A DNA stretch of 64,000 bases from Phyllostachys edulis (lineage: Eukaryota > Streptophyta > Magnoliopsida > Poales > Poaceae). Numbering within the stretch: position 1 is the first letter of the stretch; every line of letters starts with the position of its first letter. The notes under the pieces were generated by a model, which was given only the letters and a program-made list of their open reading frames with translations, made no database searches and was not told the DNA's origin. Below, piece after piece: positions 25,190 to 37,941 of this stretch. The stretch lies in contig CM070563.1 in NCBI GenBank assembly GCA_036346405.1, positions 27,217,600 through 27,281,599 of the forward strand, read 5' to 3'. Made by a program: the position numbers and the translations under genes.

Positions 25190-25690
25190 TAGTTTGTTAA
25201 TTATCCACGGATTAGGTAGCATAATTAGATAAGGATTACCAAAGTGTAGTTGCTTTGACGACGTAAGAAAATGTAGACTAAATAGTGCAAACTGTACATG
25301 TTGCGAATGTGTTTAGCGCGATTGTTGGCTACATATGAACCATATTTAAACATGGTCATTGATGGTTATGGCATTTTTGGCACGCATGATTAGCAAGGTA
25401 GTCGAGTTATGCACAGATTAGTTAATTTATTAGGTCTGGATTATCAAAGTTTAGTTGCTTTGGCGATGTAATAAAATATAGATTAAGTAGTGCAAACTAT
25501 TTAGGTGACTGTGTCGAATAAAATGGTTAGCACATATTGTGCAGAAATCTAATATTTTATTAATTAGCTACTGATTAGGTAACATAATTAGACAAGGATC
25601 CCTAGAGTGTAGTTGCTTTGGGGATGTAGGAAAATGTATATTAAATAGTGGAAATTATTTAGGTGATTGCATACAAATGAAATGTTTAGC
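25190..25690. repeat. Three diverged tandem copies of a block of about 190 bp
   Basis: The sequence gtgtagttgctttg.cgatgta, followed by aaaatgta(g/t)a(c/t)taaatagtg, occurs three times (about 25235, 25445 and 25605) with related sequence around it. It lies in the untranslated stretch between the promoter and the transposase. The rest of 24900-26435 is AT-rich and holds no gene. Confidence 0.6.
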
Positions 25691-26435
25691 ACATATTGTG
25701 TAAAAATAATGGTGCATTGCATCTGAATTTTTTTCAGGTAAATGTAAATGTTGCAAATGTGTTTAGCACAAAAATATGTGAATTGCTGGGGTACGTAGTT
25801 TAATCCATAGGAAGTAAAAAATAGTGAATTGTTGGTGTCGATGATCGGAACACAGTGTCCCCTATCGAAATTACAACGTGCAATAATATGAGAATGCTAT
25901 CAAGAACAAAGATCTGTTATTACTGTGGGTACGTTGAGTGTTTGTATAAGAATACAATGGGTGTTACAGAATGATCATAATGATCGTGATCAAGAATGTA
26001 AAAAACTGAATCTATAGAATCATGTCTTTAAAGTACACATGATACCTCATTTATAGTTATTGGAGAGGTCGTAGTTAATGCCGCTGAAGGTGCCTCTAAT
26101 CTTCACACGCATTCTTCACTAGAGTCTTGAACCATCGTGTCTTTTGACCAGTTCGCTGGTGGGAACTTATCCAAAACCACATAGATGGTCGGACGATATC
26201 CCTAGCTGGTCGTGTCATGGGTCCAACTGGTCGTCAACTAGTTGGGCCGTAATAAAGGATATTAAACTTCCTTTAAATTCCAGTTGTTGTTTCATAACCG
26301 TTACAGAGGTAGCCTGACTTGTGGGCCTATTTTGATAGTGTCTCTGACTTTGACCGAAAAGGTTGACCTGGTCAAGAATCCTCGCCGGCTGGAAACATGG
26401 ATATTAAGTGTATTGGTTTATTGTGATCGTAGGTA

Positions 26436-29400
26436 ATGTCCAATATCCAAGACATGCTTGTCTTTTTCGGCAGCAGTCTCATACGGGATGGACCAGGTAG
26501 GTTGGACATATCAACAATCCAGTTTAAGGTGGTCCGGGCGGAGGGCCTGAATGAGATGATTATTGATGAGCCGAGGAGTTGCATCTGGTAGGAGTTCTAC
26601 ACGGAGACAATAAGGAAGAAGCTTGACGTCGAGGGGGTAACCTGCACATATAGGAGAGGGCAGGGCGCATGGGAGTTACACAAGGTGAAGGGTTGCGTTG
26701 CATGGGGCCAATACATGCATATTGCTACGAATCTCAAGGCGGTGATACACGAGGGACCCATGGTGTATCTGCAGTTCGTACAAAGGGTTCCAACAAACAT
26801 TGATGATGCTCGTGCCAGTGGGAGCGAGGACACGTAGGTGCTGGGTGAAGACGGGAGCACGAAATGTGCTAATTTGGAGGGAAACTCTGATAGAAGACTT
26901 GCGGAAAATTTTGTTGAAAATGAGGGGGGTGAGAGAACGTTGATCGATCCACGTTGACTACCATGAGTTTCTACCAAACCAGCCAGATGAGTTGATGTCT
27001 GATGAGGACGCCGACCCAGGCTCGGATGGTAGTGAGGAGAACACACCCGAGGAATTGTGTCAACGTAGGTGCCTTACATGTCATCCAGACTCGATGATCT
27101 TGCAGTGCAATCATTTGTATTACCCCACGAGTCCTAATAGGGGTTTGATGATGACACCCTATTAATTGGGCAGCACTTCCCAAACATGGTGGCCGTGCAG
27201 CAAGCTATGACATGGTATGTTGTGTCCATTAGCCTTGTGTACCAGGTGCACAGGCCGAACCCAACTCATTACACAATGAAGTGTGTAGTGGAAGGCTGCC
27301 CTGGCAAGGTTCGGGCGCAGAAGGCGAAGTGCCATGGCATGGACTTAATGATCACAGCGTGGATCGACCATACTTGCGAGCTCACTGAGCCACTACAACA
27401 ACATCATAATGTCACTTCCGTATATGTGACACGCCTCATCAGCCACCTAGTTACAGAGCATGTATGTCTCTCCCCCAAGATGCTATCGTCAAATGTTGAT
27501 AATCTGGTTAGTTACCCTATTAGCTACAGCAAGGTACGACGAGCCAAGTAGAAGGTGATCAAGTCCATTGTAACATCCCAATTTTTTGAGCTTTAAAAAT
27601 CTTTTTGAATAGTTTAGTAGCTGGGAAAATTCACCCAAGAGATTTTATTTGAATTTTAATCAAGCTTAATATAGACCTTTAGTATCAAAACCATTTAATA
27701 TGATTAATGTCAGCTTCAACAATTGTTAGAACTATTTTATTTGGATTCTATGTGCTTGGATATATTTTTTAGATTTTTCTAAAAAAATTATGAGTTCATT
27801 TGCTAATTTTATTTTGCTATTTGCATTTTCTGGTATTTATAAAATAAAAAACTATTTAAAATCTCAGAAAAGCTCTTGGGCCAAATCTCCTTGGATCTGG
27901 CCCATTTCCTTCACCACATAGCCCAGCCCACGTGGCCTTCCTTTCCGCATCAGCCCAGCGCACGCCTGTGAGCCCTCGCAGACGTGTGGGAACCCACACA
28001 TCAGATCCATCCCTCACCTCGCGTCATCGTCCTCGTTGCGCCTGACTTTCGTCCGCCAGTGCCGCATCTTCAAGCTCCATCCGACAAGATCGAATCTCCA
28101 ACTAAAAGATCCCAGGAAATTGTACCAAACTCAATCTCTTATCTCCTTGCTTCCTTATATGCTAAAATCCCAACCCAAATCGATTTCTAACCCTAACAAC
28201 CACCGAGTCCGAAAAGATCATGATTTGGGCTTTTCCAAATCCGGCACACCATCACCCTATAAATAGCACCCCTAGGATCACATCTGTGCCCTCATCCCGA
28301 AACCCCAAGCCGCCGCACCTCAAGAACCCTAGCGCCGCCGGAATCGAACTTTTATGGTTATGCTGCCGTCGCTCGTTTTCTTCAAATTTAGCTGCCGTCG
28401 TTGACGCCTCGCCGACGTTGTCCACACTGCCGAGTTCGCCGTTACACAGGCTACCTCAAACACCTTTCCACACCATCGGAGCGCCACCAGGGCTCAACTC
28501 CGTCAAAACACGAGCTTCTTCTCCACTCAAGGCTCGCCGTCGGTCGCCACCGTCATCCTTGTCCACCCATAAGTGCACCAACGAGTTCACATTAGTGTCC
28601 TCTACATGTTGGTACCACTCACTGCCGGTGAATAGCCGCTATTCACCGGAGGCCATAAGGACCCGAGTGCTACCGCCTCGTTGCCGTCCATGTCAGCCGC
28701 CAGCTCAGCCCAGCGCTTATATGTTAGCCCACGTGGTGTTCTTGTCAGCACCACGTGCGCGTATGCATGGTAGACCCAAACCCTCCGCTAGATCCAATAT
28801 ACCGTAGACCGTCTCTATGTCTTGTGGGTCCCCCATATCAGTTCACTATTACATAAGCCGGCAAACCCGTAGACCAGTGAACCCCTTGTGTGGATTCGGT
28901 CTATAGACGGAGGGCCCACAAGTCAGTCTCTAGAGCCTTTTCTCAGATTTATTTTAATTATGAAATTCCAGGGCTGACGCTAGCTTGCGTGATATTCTGG
29001 TTTTTTAGTAGAAAAATAATTTGGAATAATCCAGAAAATCTTTTTTGAATATTTTCTTTGGTTTAAATCTTCCAAGAGCCATATCTTCTTCATCCGAACT
29101 CCGATTGAGCTCATTCAAATTTATAAATTCATCTAAATTCAAACTCTATTTATATGAGATTTTTATTTAATTTTTAGAGTTTGTTTTCTCTCTATTATTT
29201 ATTTATTTTGTTTATTTGCTTCATTTGTGAGTAGACGTTGATTCTTCGGGGAATTTTGAAGAAGAAGGAGTTCACCAAGAGCAAGACCAGTACCAGGATC
29301 TATTTCAAGGCAAGTTGTACCTTTGATTATCTTGAACCCAGTTTTCTAAAATTATTTTGATTCAAATTATTGCATTTACTTGGGTTTAGTTATTTATCCT

Positions 29401-32297
29401 ATTTGTTTATATCCACCTTGTCTATTGTTATGTCATGATCTTTTGTCGCCCTAGATTGGTTCATTATTTAGTTGGTATTATCGTAGCACCAACGTGGGTT
29501 GGTTAGATACGAGTAGATTGCTTAGCCATGCAACATGTTATCCTTTCATGTGAGTTGCAAATATGAATTTGACTAAGTGACTTTGGAACTTCATGATAAA
29601 ACTGTGTGTGCTGTGTGCTATTACTCATTGATGGCATGTGTTACACTTAGCCAATAGAGTGGGAAAAGATTTAGACTGAGGCAAGTGGTGGAAACTGTGT
29701 GACATGGTGGAGCTTAGTGCTTTGGATTTGAAAAGAATGATTGCTTAGTTAGAAATTTAAGGTCTTGCCTTGGTCAATTAAGGACTTAACTTTGTGCGCG
29801 ATTGAACTGAAGCACAACTGTACCACCACATGCCTGGTATGGGACAGGCCTAACTTAGTAAGTTATGGAGTCTCGACATTGACTACTCAGGTAGCATGTT
29901 AAGCTCTGTGCTAGGGCGGAGGTGTGTTTCTGCTCCCATGGAGATTCACATCGATGGACGGTTTGCCACTTCCAGGTACAACGATGTGCGTTGGACTAAT
30001 TTCCTATGTGGACGTTAGTGTCGTTAGTAAAACATATCGGGGATGTCAATTGTTGAGATGAAGTTTCTGAAACGTTTTTTATGGTTAGTGCTTGCTACAT
30101 TGATTATATCATGTGGGTAAAGTGTACAACCTCTGCAGAGTGTTAAACAAATCTATTCGAATAGCCGCATCCGCAGTCATGGACATGCTCGGGGATTTCA
30201 CACGAGGGGTAGATTTTCATAAATCATTTGGGAAGGGAGCTATGTGATCTAAGTTATATGGCTGTGTGAATAATTTGATTTGACTTTGTGTCCTTTGTGA
30301 AAACAACTATTAAATTAACATTGTTTATTTGTTTAAAATATTGCTTTAATCTATTATTTGTATTCAATTGCAAATGTTGCTTTTATGTAAAAGAACCACA
30401 GAAGTCATTCCTTTGGAATAAGCCATCATGTATACATTGCATTCTGTGGTATGACTTGTGAGTATGGTTGTGTGCTCATGCTTGCTATAATCAATCAACA
30501 GAAGTGGAGGAGTCTTCGCCCGCTTTTGAGGAGGAGTTCTATGAAGGTGCTGATCGCTAGGTCTTGATCCCGGTCGGTTGCCTATAGCGGATCGATGGGT
30601 TTCCGCTGAAGTTACTTTGTTTCGCTGATGCTTATTTATTTCTTTGCCAGCCCTACGAGGCTTAATAAATGTAAACTCAACCATAAGGTCACAACAGTTA
30701 TTTGTTATTCAAATTACTCGTTTATTCTATTATTTCATCTTATATGGATCGATATTCACCTGTGTTGACACTGTGTGCACTAGCGTGATCCTGGATTAGT
30801 GCATTACACACAGATGGTCCATAATTGAATTTTTGGGTCCCAACATCCATGTACAGGACGTATGAGGAGACGTACATTATTGAGCCTAGGATGCTTCATC
30901 AGATTGTTGAAGCAAACCCCAACACATACATAAACAAGATGGACAAAAAAAAGATCCTGGTGGAGCCCCTAACTGCTACAGTGGACTGTGTGTTCTGGGC
31001 ATTTGGTCAGGCCATAGAGGGCTTCAAGTTCTATCGTCCAGTGCTCACAATGGATGACACTTTCCTTATCGAGAGGTACAAGGGCACCATTATCACTGCG
31101 GTGGCAACAGATGCAAATGACCAGTTGGCTGTAGTTCCTTCCAAATGTCAAGCGGGCCATTGTGGGAGTACATCCTAATACCCGCCTTAGCACATACCAC
31201 AATGCAAGGTTGTTATCCGTGCTCAACACCATGAAGAACGGGATGCAACCCCCCTTCTAGTGGAACTATGTGGAAACCTAGTGGTGCATGAGGCATCTTT
31301 CATCAAACTTCTTCGGCTGGTTCTATAGTAAGGATCTAATGAAGAACTTCAAGAAGTTGTGTATGCAAAACCAGAGGCACAAGTTTTAGTCCATTTGGTG
31401 AGGGCTTGAAGAGAAGACTGCAAGGCATACCAGGCAGTCCCCTTCAAAGCCACAGGAGGGACAACAGGGTTCAATAGGGGCATCCAAGAACCCCCATCAG
31501 TTTCTCCGAGTGGATAAATCTTCATGCTCTAGGGTTGGAGAAATGGTCATAGTTGTACTACATTGACGGTGAGGTATGGCATTATGACAACCAATATGTC
31601 CGAGGTGTAAAATAACATGCTGAAAGGTGTACGATGCCTCCTTATCACTACAATCATTGACGAGACCTGGACTTGGACAGTCGGTTATTTCATCAATAGA
31701 GACACCATAGCAAAGCGATAGCTAGATGAAGGGAAACGGCAGTCCGAGAACATGCAGAGGTACATGGACCAGAAGATGCTAAAAGCTCATACGCATGACA
31801 TCCAAGTGATTGATGGCTCGAGGAGGAAGTACGAGATTCGGCTAAGGAAAAAATATGTGAATAGCCATGCCAGGGGGATAGGAAGCATTCTTGCACCCTA
31901 ATTGATGTGGCTACCTACACCTGCAACAACCCGAAGCTTATGCACAATCCATGCTCACATGTGTACAAGGCGCGCGCACAAGTGAAGCAGATATCTACGT
32001 CGTACATCTCCAAGTACTATAACGTGCACCATCTTTCAGCTTATGGAGCGCTGAGTTAAACTCGTATGGCATGGATATGAACTATAAGGATCTTTGGTTG
32101 TAGACAGTGAAATGGACCCCGAATAGAGCATTGAAGACAACAAGGAAATGACGACGGCAGACACGGTGCTTTTGAAATGACATGAATGACTGCCAACGTG
32201 GAACTAGACTTGCCTGAGGAAGTGCAGGACATGCAAGACCCCGAGGCACTCCATCAAGGATTACCCCAACAGACCGAGCTCGTCTAGGCATTACTAG
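26436..32297 (+). pseudogene. MuDR-type (mudrA-like) MULE transposase, broken
   Basis: The start is ATG 26436 (MSNIQDMLVFFGSS). The MuDR DNA-binding region lies at 27150-27400, with LIGQHFPNMVAVQQA, then CVVEGCPGKVRA and a WIDHTCEL zinc-ligand pattern. After a solo LTR (27569-30845) the frame resumes with KSMYRTYEETY and the catalytic core near 31030: FYRPVLTMDDTFLIERYKG, whose Asp residues sit where the first DDE Asp is expected, then ATDANDQLAVVP. A SWIM zinc finger follows (31885-32030; TCNNPKLMHNPCSHVYK). Last comes a CCHC knuckle RKCRTCKTPRHSIKDYPNRP, with the final Cys changed to Tyr, and stop TAG at 32295-32297. In-frame stops near 26566, 26834 and 31258 and later frameshifts show it is dead. 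PMD copy 2 starts 185 bp downstream. Confidence 0.87.
27569..30845 (+). mobile_element. Solo LTR B, gypsy type, TSD TCCAT
   Basis: It begins TGTAACATCCCAATTTTTT and ends tttttgggtcccaaca; tccat flanks it at 27564-27568 and 30846-30850, and the transposase reading continues exactly across. A TATAAATA box at 28258-28265 precedes a GC-rich leader. The lineage motif ctattcgaatag is at 30153-30164. It is 3277 bp with no coding domains; the 195-residue frame at 28220 is leader sequence. Confidence 0.92.
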
Positions 32298-33712
32298 TTC
32301 GTATGTCATGAGGACTTCACCTCCATTTGTATTTGTAACATTTTAGTATGACTCTTTACATGTTGTAATGTTCTAGTTGTAAAAATTTGAATGTGAATCT
32401 GTCACAGCTTTGTAATGTCGTAATGTATTGTTGCATTCTTACAGTTGCGAACTAACTCGACAATTTACTCTCTTGCTGGCCATGGTGGGAGGGTGCGGAG
32501 CTGAGCCTCCTCTACCAAAGCTACTGGAACCATTTTACGATGAACATCACCGTAACAAGTTGTGGATTAGCGGGGATGGTCCTCCACCCCTTACCCTTAG
32601 ATAAGCTAAGCATCACTGACCCCATGACCCGCACTACGTTCCACTTCTTTAGGACACATGCTTGTTGGCCTTTGCTATCATGCTCCACGTCGACCACTAC
32701 TTCACACTAGACAAGTCTCTCATGTCGGCATTTGTTGACAGATGGAGACTCGAGACCCACACCTTTTACTTTTGGTGGGGAGAGATGACCATCACTATCC
32801 AGGACGTGTCCATGTCAATCGGTCTCTGATTATGGGAGCCGCAGTTGTTCCACGCCCCAAGTCGGTGGACTGGAAGGTCCGCTTGGAGCATCGGTTTGGT
32901 CTACCTGTCCTAGAGAGGACCCGTGGTGTCCCTCAGTTATGGCTTATGCATTTTATGCACTACCCGGAGGATGCACCTGACGAGGTTGTTAGGACGCACC
33001 TTATGGCATACCTATTATTTATTTTTAGTTGGGCGTTATTTCCCAGCACATAGGGTGATTGGGTGTACCCTAGCTACATCCACATCGCCGAGTCTTTGGT
33101 TGATACCAAACCTGGGGACAGGCCCTAGTACAGCTACAGATTAGTTGTCCTTTGGGTGACTTACAGAAGGTTGTGTGATGCTTCGCAGCGCAGCACCAGT
33201 GAGAAACATGTGCTTCCTGTGTCCTACATTCTGCTGCAGTTGTGGAGTTGGGAGCACTTCTCTATTAGGCGCCCCACGATATGGGTACCAGTGCACTCGC
33301 ATGGCATGGTCCACGACCCAATAGACGGACACACCATGGGCACCCGGTGGACGGGTGCCAAGTGAGATTTGGCCAGACAGAGACCAGCGAGGTACTACCC
33401 CGTCTTCCACAACGAGTTCGATCTATTGCACGAGGATGACATTATATGGTCTCCATGGAGCCCACAGTTCGTGATGGACGTAGCGTCGCACGGATTGTCC
33501 GTGCAGCGCACACAGGATGTTGAGTGGCGGGAGACAAATTGCCACCTCATTTTTCCCATATGGTGGAGCCTTAAGCACTGCAGCACAATAGTTCAATCTT
33601 TTGCAGCTTGTGCTTCCCCTCGACAGCCAGATGCTCCCACAAGCTGCTCACCTGTGAGTGCAACACCATCTGAGTAATGTTTACTATTGCTTCCTAGATC
33701 CGTTGTTCTCAC

Positions 33713-34002
33713 TGTTGGTAATATGCCCTAAAGGCAATCATAGAGATGATTGTATCACGATTATGTTTATAAGTTATTGAATAAATGTTATTATGTTCCT
33801 TGAATGAATTATCAATTATAAAGATTAACAAGTATGTGACTTGTTGGTGAAGCTCTTTAACTTATATGATATCATTCTAAATGTATCACAAGTCGGACAT
33901 CACTGGTCTGAACACTAGTGACTTATCGACCAGTACATGTTTTGATTGATGACCATATTTCACTGGTCATGGATATATGGATATTGAATCAATAATGTGA
34001 AC
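33713..34002 (+). repeat. Truncated 5' LTR of the copia element
   Basis: It aligns base for base, with few changes, to the first 290 bp of the 3' LTR at 45790-46080. Both share ttataagttattgaataaat and end at aataatgtgaac. Directly after, the sequence jumps to pol. Confidence 0.9.
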
Positions 34003-34765
34003 TTACACCCAAGTCGGATAAGTGCTTCTATGTGGGGTATCCTAAGAAAACTAAAGGATATTACATTTATAAGTGGGATGATGACAAAGTGTTTGTTGCA
34101 CGAAATGATGTCTTCTTGGAAAAAGAATTTCTTTCCAAAGGAGTCAGTAGGAGCAAGGTGCAACTCAAAGAAATTCGAAAAACATCTTAAAATGTTTTAA
34201 CTCCTACTGAACCTCTACAGGATGAACAAAATATTGTGGAACCAGTAGATGAGGCATCAGCCCCTTGTAGATCTAAAAGGGCACATCAATTGCCTATAAG
34301 GTATGTGCATGATTTTTTATTATTGAATAATGATAAGCCTAAGACTTATGAGGAAGCGATGATGGACCCAGACTCTAAGTCATGGCTTGAAGCCATGAGA
34401 TCCGAGATAAAATCCATGTATGTCAATCAAGTTTGGTACTTAGTTGATCCACCTGATGGTGTTAAAACCATTGAGTGCAAATGGATTTTTAAGAAAAAGA
34501 TAGATATGGATGGAAATGTTCACATTCATAAGGCATGACTAGTAGCAAAGGGTTTCAAACAAATTCAAGGTGTTGATTATGATGAAACCTTCTCACCTGT
34601 CTCTATGCTTAAGCCTATGCAGATTATTCTAGCTATTGCTGCATATTTCGATTATGAGATATGGCAAATGGATATCAAAACAGCTTTCCTAAATAGAAAC
34701 CTAAGTGAGGATGTGTACATGACACAACCTGACAGTTTTGTCGATCCACAAGAAGTTAGAAAGGT
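34003..34765 (+). pseudogene. Copia pol fragment: integrase end and N-terminal reverse transcriptase
   Basis: The first part is the integrase C-terminal region and linker (cysteine-glycine-tyrosine block around 34020-34140, shifted in frame). From about 34236 the RVT_2 domain is clear: KPKTYEEAMMDPDSKSWLEA, then WKWIF-like CKWIFKKKIDMDGN, and from 34605 YEIWQMDIKTAFLNRNL. A stop at 34537 and shifts disable it. It is cut at 34768 by the solo LTR; the other half is at 44627. Confidence 0.9.
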
Positions 34766-34889
34766 ATGTGACGAGGATATAATAATCCTCATTTAATCAT
34801 TTATCTATAATTCATATTATAGATAATAATGACATCATATAACTCTTGAGTATACCCCTTAATAGTCATAAGGGAGAAGCTGGAGGATG

Positions 34890-35075
34890 TAAGTTATTCT
34901 ACGACCACCTAGTAGTCGTAAGTCCTCCTACGACTACCCCCATAGTCTTAAGTCCTTCTACGACTACCCCATGATCGTAAGTCCTTCTACGATCAGTCTG
35001 TGATCGTAAGATCTTCTTCGACCACCACCTGGCCGTAAGTTCTTCTATGATCAGTCCCTAATCGATAGGGCTCAT
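34890..35075. repeat. About five degenerate 33-bp tandem repeats in the solo LTR
   Basis: Repeated units contain cgtaagtccttctacgac and variants (34895, 34930, 34965, 34998 and 35032 areas). Each unit is partly self-complementary (gtcgta/tacgac). Confidence 0.7.
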
Positions 35076-35290
35076 GGACATGTGGGCCTAGTCGATTAGG
35101 GAATCTTCTTTACCATATCCAAGGATATGAGCAATCAATTATGTTGTTATTCTCTAGAATAATAGCACGATTTAAACTCCTTGTTATAGTGATAACTGCC
35201 TGGTAATGTGGGAACGTTACTACTCCCACAATAACCTCCAGTAACGGCTCCACAATCTGGAACATTAAGGCGGCCTTTAGACTGGAGATG

Positions 35291-37923
35291 TGTAATACCC
35301 CGAATATCAAATAGAGAGAATATTATTCGTGAGAGGGAATTTATTCAATTTCGAATTTCTCCTAACAAAGAAAGTATCCAACAGCGGTTATGTAATATCC
35401 TGTTTAACATTAGAGAATTAATTGAAATGAGAAAGATATTTAACAGGAATTAAAAAGAGAAATCAGATTTTTAGAGAAGAAATAATCTTGGGCCTTCGGC
35501 CCACGTTGTTTGACCCAAGTGGGAAGTTGGTTTAAGAAGGGGGCAACCAAACCCTAGGCACTTTTACTGTAGCACGGGTACTGTAGCGCCACCGCCACTG
35601 TAGCACGGCACTACTGTAGCACGCCCCTCCCGTCCAGTGCTTCTCCATTGTTGCCGGCCATAAGGAAGAGGAAGGAGAGGGAAGAAGAGAGGAGAGGAAG
35701 AAGAAGAAGGTGGGGGTGATCTTCGCGAGGACTTCGCGAAGGTTTCAGCGGCATCTCACGTCGTTCTTGTGGGCAAATTCGTGATCCCAATTAGTTTTGA
35801 TAGATAATTCGTATACGATTCGTATTCATTAGATGTTCTGAGCTTTCTGTAGTAGATCGGTTGAATCTGTCTTCCTGTTGACGCGCGGTTTTGGGTTAGA
35901 TCCGAGCAGATTCAGGGATTAGTGTCTCCTGGAGATAGATGGGAATTTTCGTAATCTTCCCAGAAAGTTATAGTTCATAATTTTTGGATAAACGGTTAAT
36001 TAGTTATGAATTTCGCAAGACAGAGTGCTAAATCAGTCTCAAGACTTGTGCAATGAACATAGATATGTAAATTTGATATGGGAGACTGCCAAATTGGATC
36101 AGTTGGTCTCCTTGAGAGTTGTAGGTATTTTCATTATGATTCCAGAAAGGTAAATTTCATAATTTTTGGATTTATAGATAAAAAGTTATGAATTTTAGAA
36201 GCTCAGGCTGTAATCTGCCTCTCTGTTGTGGACAGAAGAGTTTTACTTGACTATTTACAACATTTGTTGCACAATATAAATATTTGAGATAATTTTATTG
36301 AGATAGTTGGTTTCCTGTAGTTTCCAGAGAGTATTAGAACAATGTGTTTGATTGGGCCAAACAAAAGTTATGAAATTCACAATTTAGTAGTACCGGAGAT
36401 GGCAGATCGGTTTTCGGGATTAAAAACAAAGACTTAGATGAACTAGTTTGATCTTTTGGTCACCTGAGAAGTTGTAGCTAGGCTTGTGTAGGTTCTAGGA
36501 AAATTGGATTCATGGATTTTGGAGTTTTGACTCAAAAGTTAAGAATTTTTCCTTAACAGCTGTTCGCTTGGACAGATTTGAGAATTTGAGAGAGTTTTGA
36601 TTAATTGTTGGGATTATGTTTAGGACGCTTGTTCTCTTTCTGTTTCGCTGCATTGCTGTACACTTTTGTGTGGTATACTTAGTTATTTACGGTTGCTGGT
36701 GGTGGTGAACAACGGGCTAGAGCGTTCCATCGTTGTCTTCCATCTCATGGTTGAGGCAAGTACATTTGATTTGTCTTGCTTGCCTTTTTGTTCCACTTGG
36801 TTGATTAATAAGCATTGGGTAATTCGGTATTACTTGTTTCCTTCATGATTGATATACCATGTTTCTTCGATGATATGTTTCGCTCAATGTAACCTTTCGC
36901 TCGTTCAATCATGTTTCACCCACTAGAGTGGGTAGTGAAGTCCCATCATTCCAACATGGGCAAGTACCTCAATGTTCCTATAATCATGAAATGTTGAACG
37001 CATGTTGTTGATTTTGTATTTCTAAGAGCCACGTTAATATTTAATTGTTCGTGTTCAATCCATTTGTGCTACCTCCATGAATAGAGCATGTATTTTCAAT
37101 GTTCATATGTCATACCATGCATCCATAATACATGTTTCAATCCACGGGAGTGGATCAATAAATAAGACCCATCAATTCCAGTATGGGCACGTAAGACCCA
37201 CCATTCCAATGTGGGGGTTTGGGACACCCGCATTTAAACGTTCTTCAGACGGGCTTGGGTCCCCGCATTTTGTTAAATGCGGGCTTAGGTGAACACCAAC
37301 GGGTGTGTCACCAGCAATACCGGTATATGCATGTGTGTAGTCCCTTCATTTCATCCATATCATTCATTCCATTCATTCAAGTGTTCGTTCTGTGCTTATT
37401 TCATACACTTTAATGATGTTCACATGATCATGGTTGTTATGTATTATTCATTTACTGTACTTTCTGAGTCTCGGACTCACTCTTGCTTTGTTTGTTGTTG
37501 TTTTTTTAGGTGATCTTTGAGGTTGGCTCCATGGGGAGGGAATAGACACACACTACCTTTTCACTTCACCTTAATCAAGTTCAGGATTTCATTTTAGTTC
37601 AATTTAATCATTCATTATTGATGAACTGTAATAATAAATGTTGGCTGTGGCTGATAACTCTTCTCCATTAAGATTGGTTAAGAACTATGCGTGAACTTAG
37701 TTCATCCTTTGATATAGTTGCTTGAGATCAGATTATACTTCTGCGATGATTTTGATATTTGTTGATTTCACTATTGTCTTGATATTAATGATTGTTGGAA
37801 CCTCCGGTATAGCTAACTATACAGGGGAGGTTCTGCCGAAATTTAGAATTTTATCGTCTGTTTTAGCTTTGTTAACATGTTAGTTTAGTAGCATTCCAGC
37901 CCTTGTAGGACTGGTGTGTTACA
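35291..37923 (+). repeat. 5' LTR of the LARD-like element
   Basis: It starts TGTAATACCCCGAATATC and ends ggactggtgtgttaca. It includes a run of tactgtagc(a/g)c repeats near 35568-35625 and a GA-rich leader near 35665-35715. Small frames in it are not genes. Confidence 0.93.
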
Positions 37924-37924
37924 G

Positions 37925-37941
37925 TTGGTATCAGAGCCGGC
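37925..37941 (+). other. Primer-binding site for initiator tRNA-Met
   Basis: ttggtatcagagccggc lies one base after the 5' LTR. TGGTATCAGAGC is complementary to the 3' end of plant initiator tRNA-Met. Confidence 0.9.

Noticed and set aside
28220..28807. 195-codon frame
   Set aside because: It lies entirely within solo LTR B, downstream of its TATA box. The equivalent leader regions of LTRs A and C have different frames, so it is not a conserved protein.
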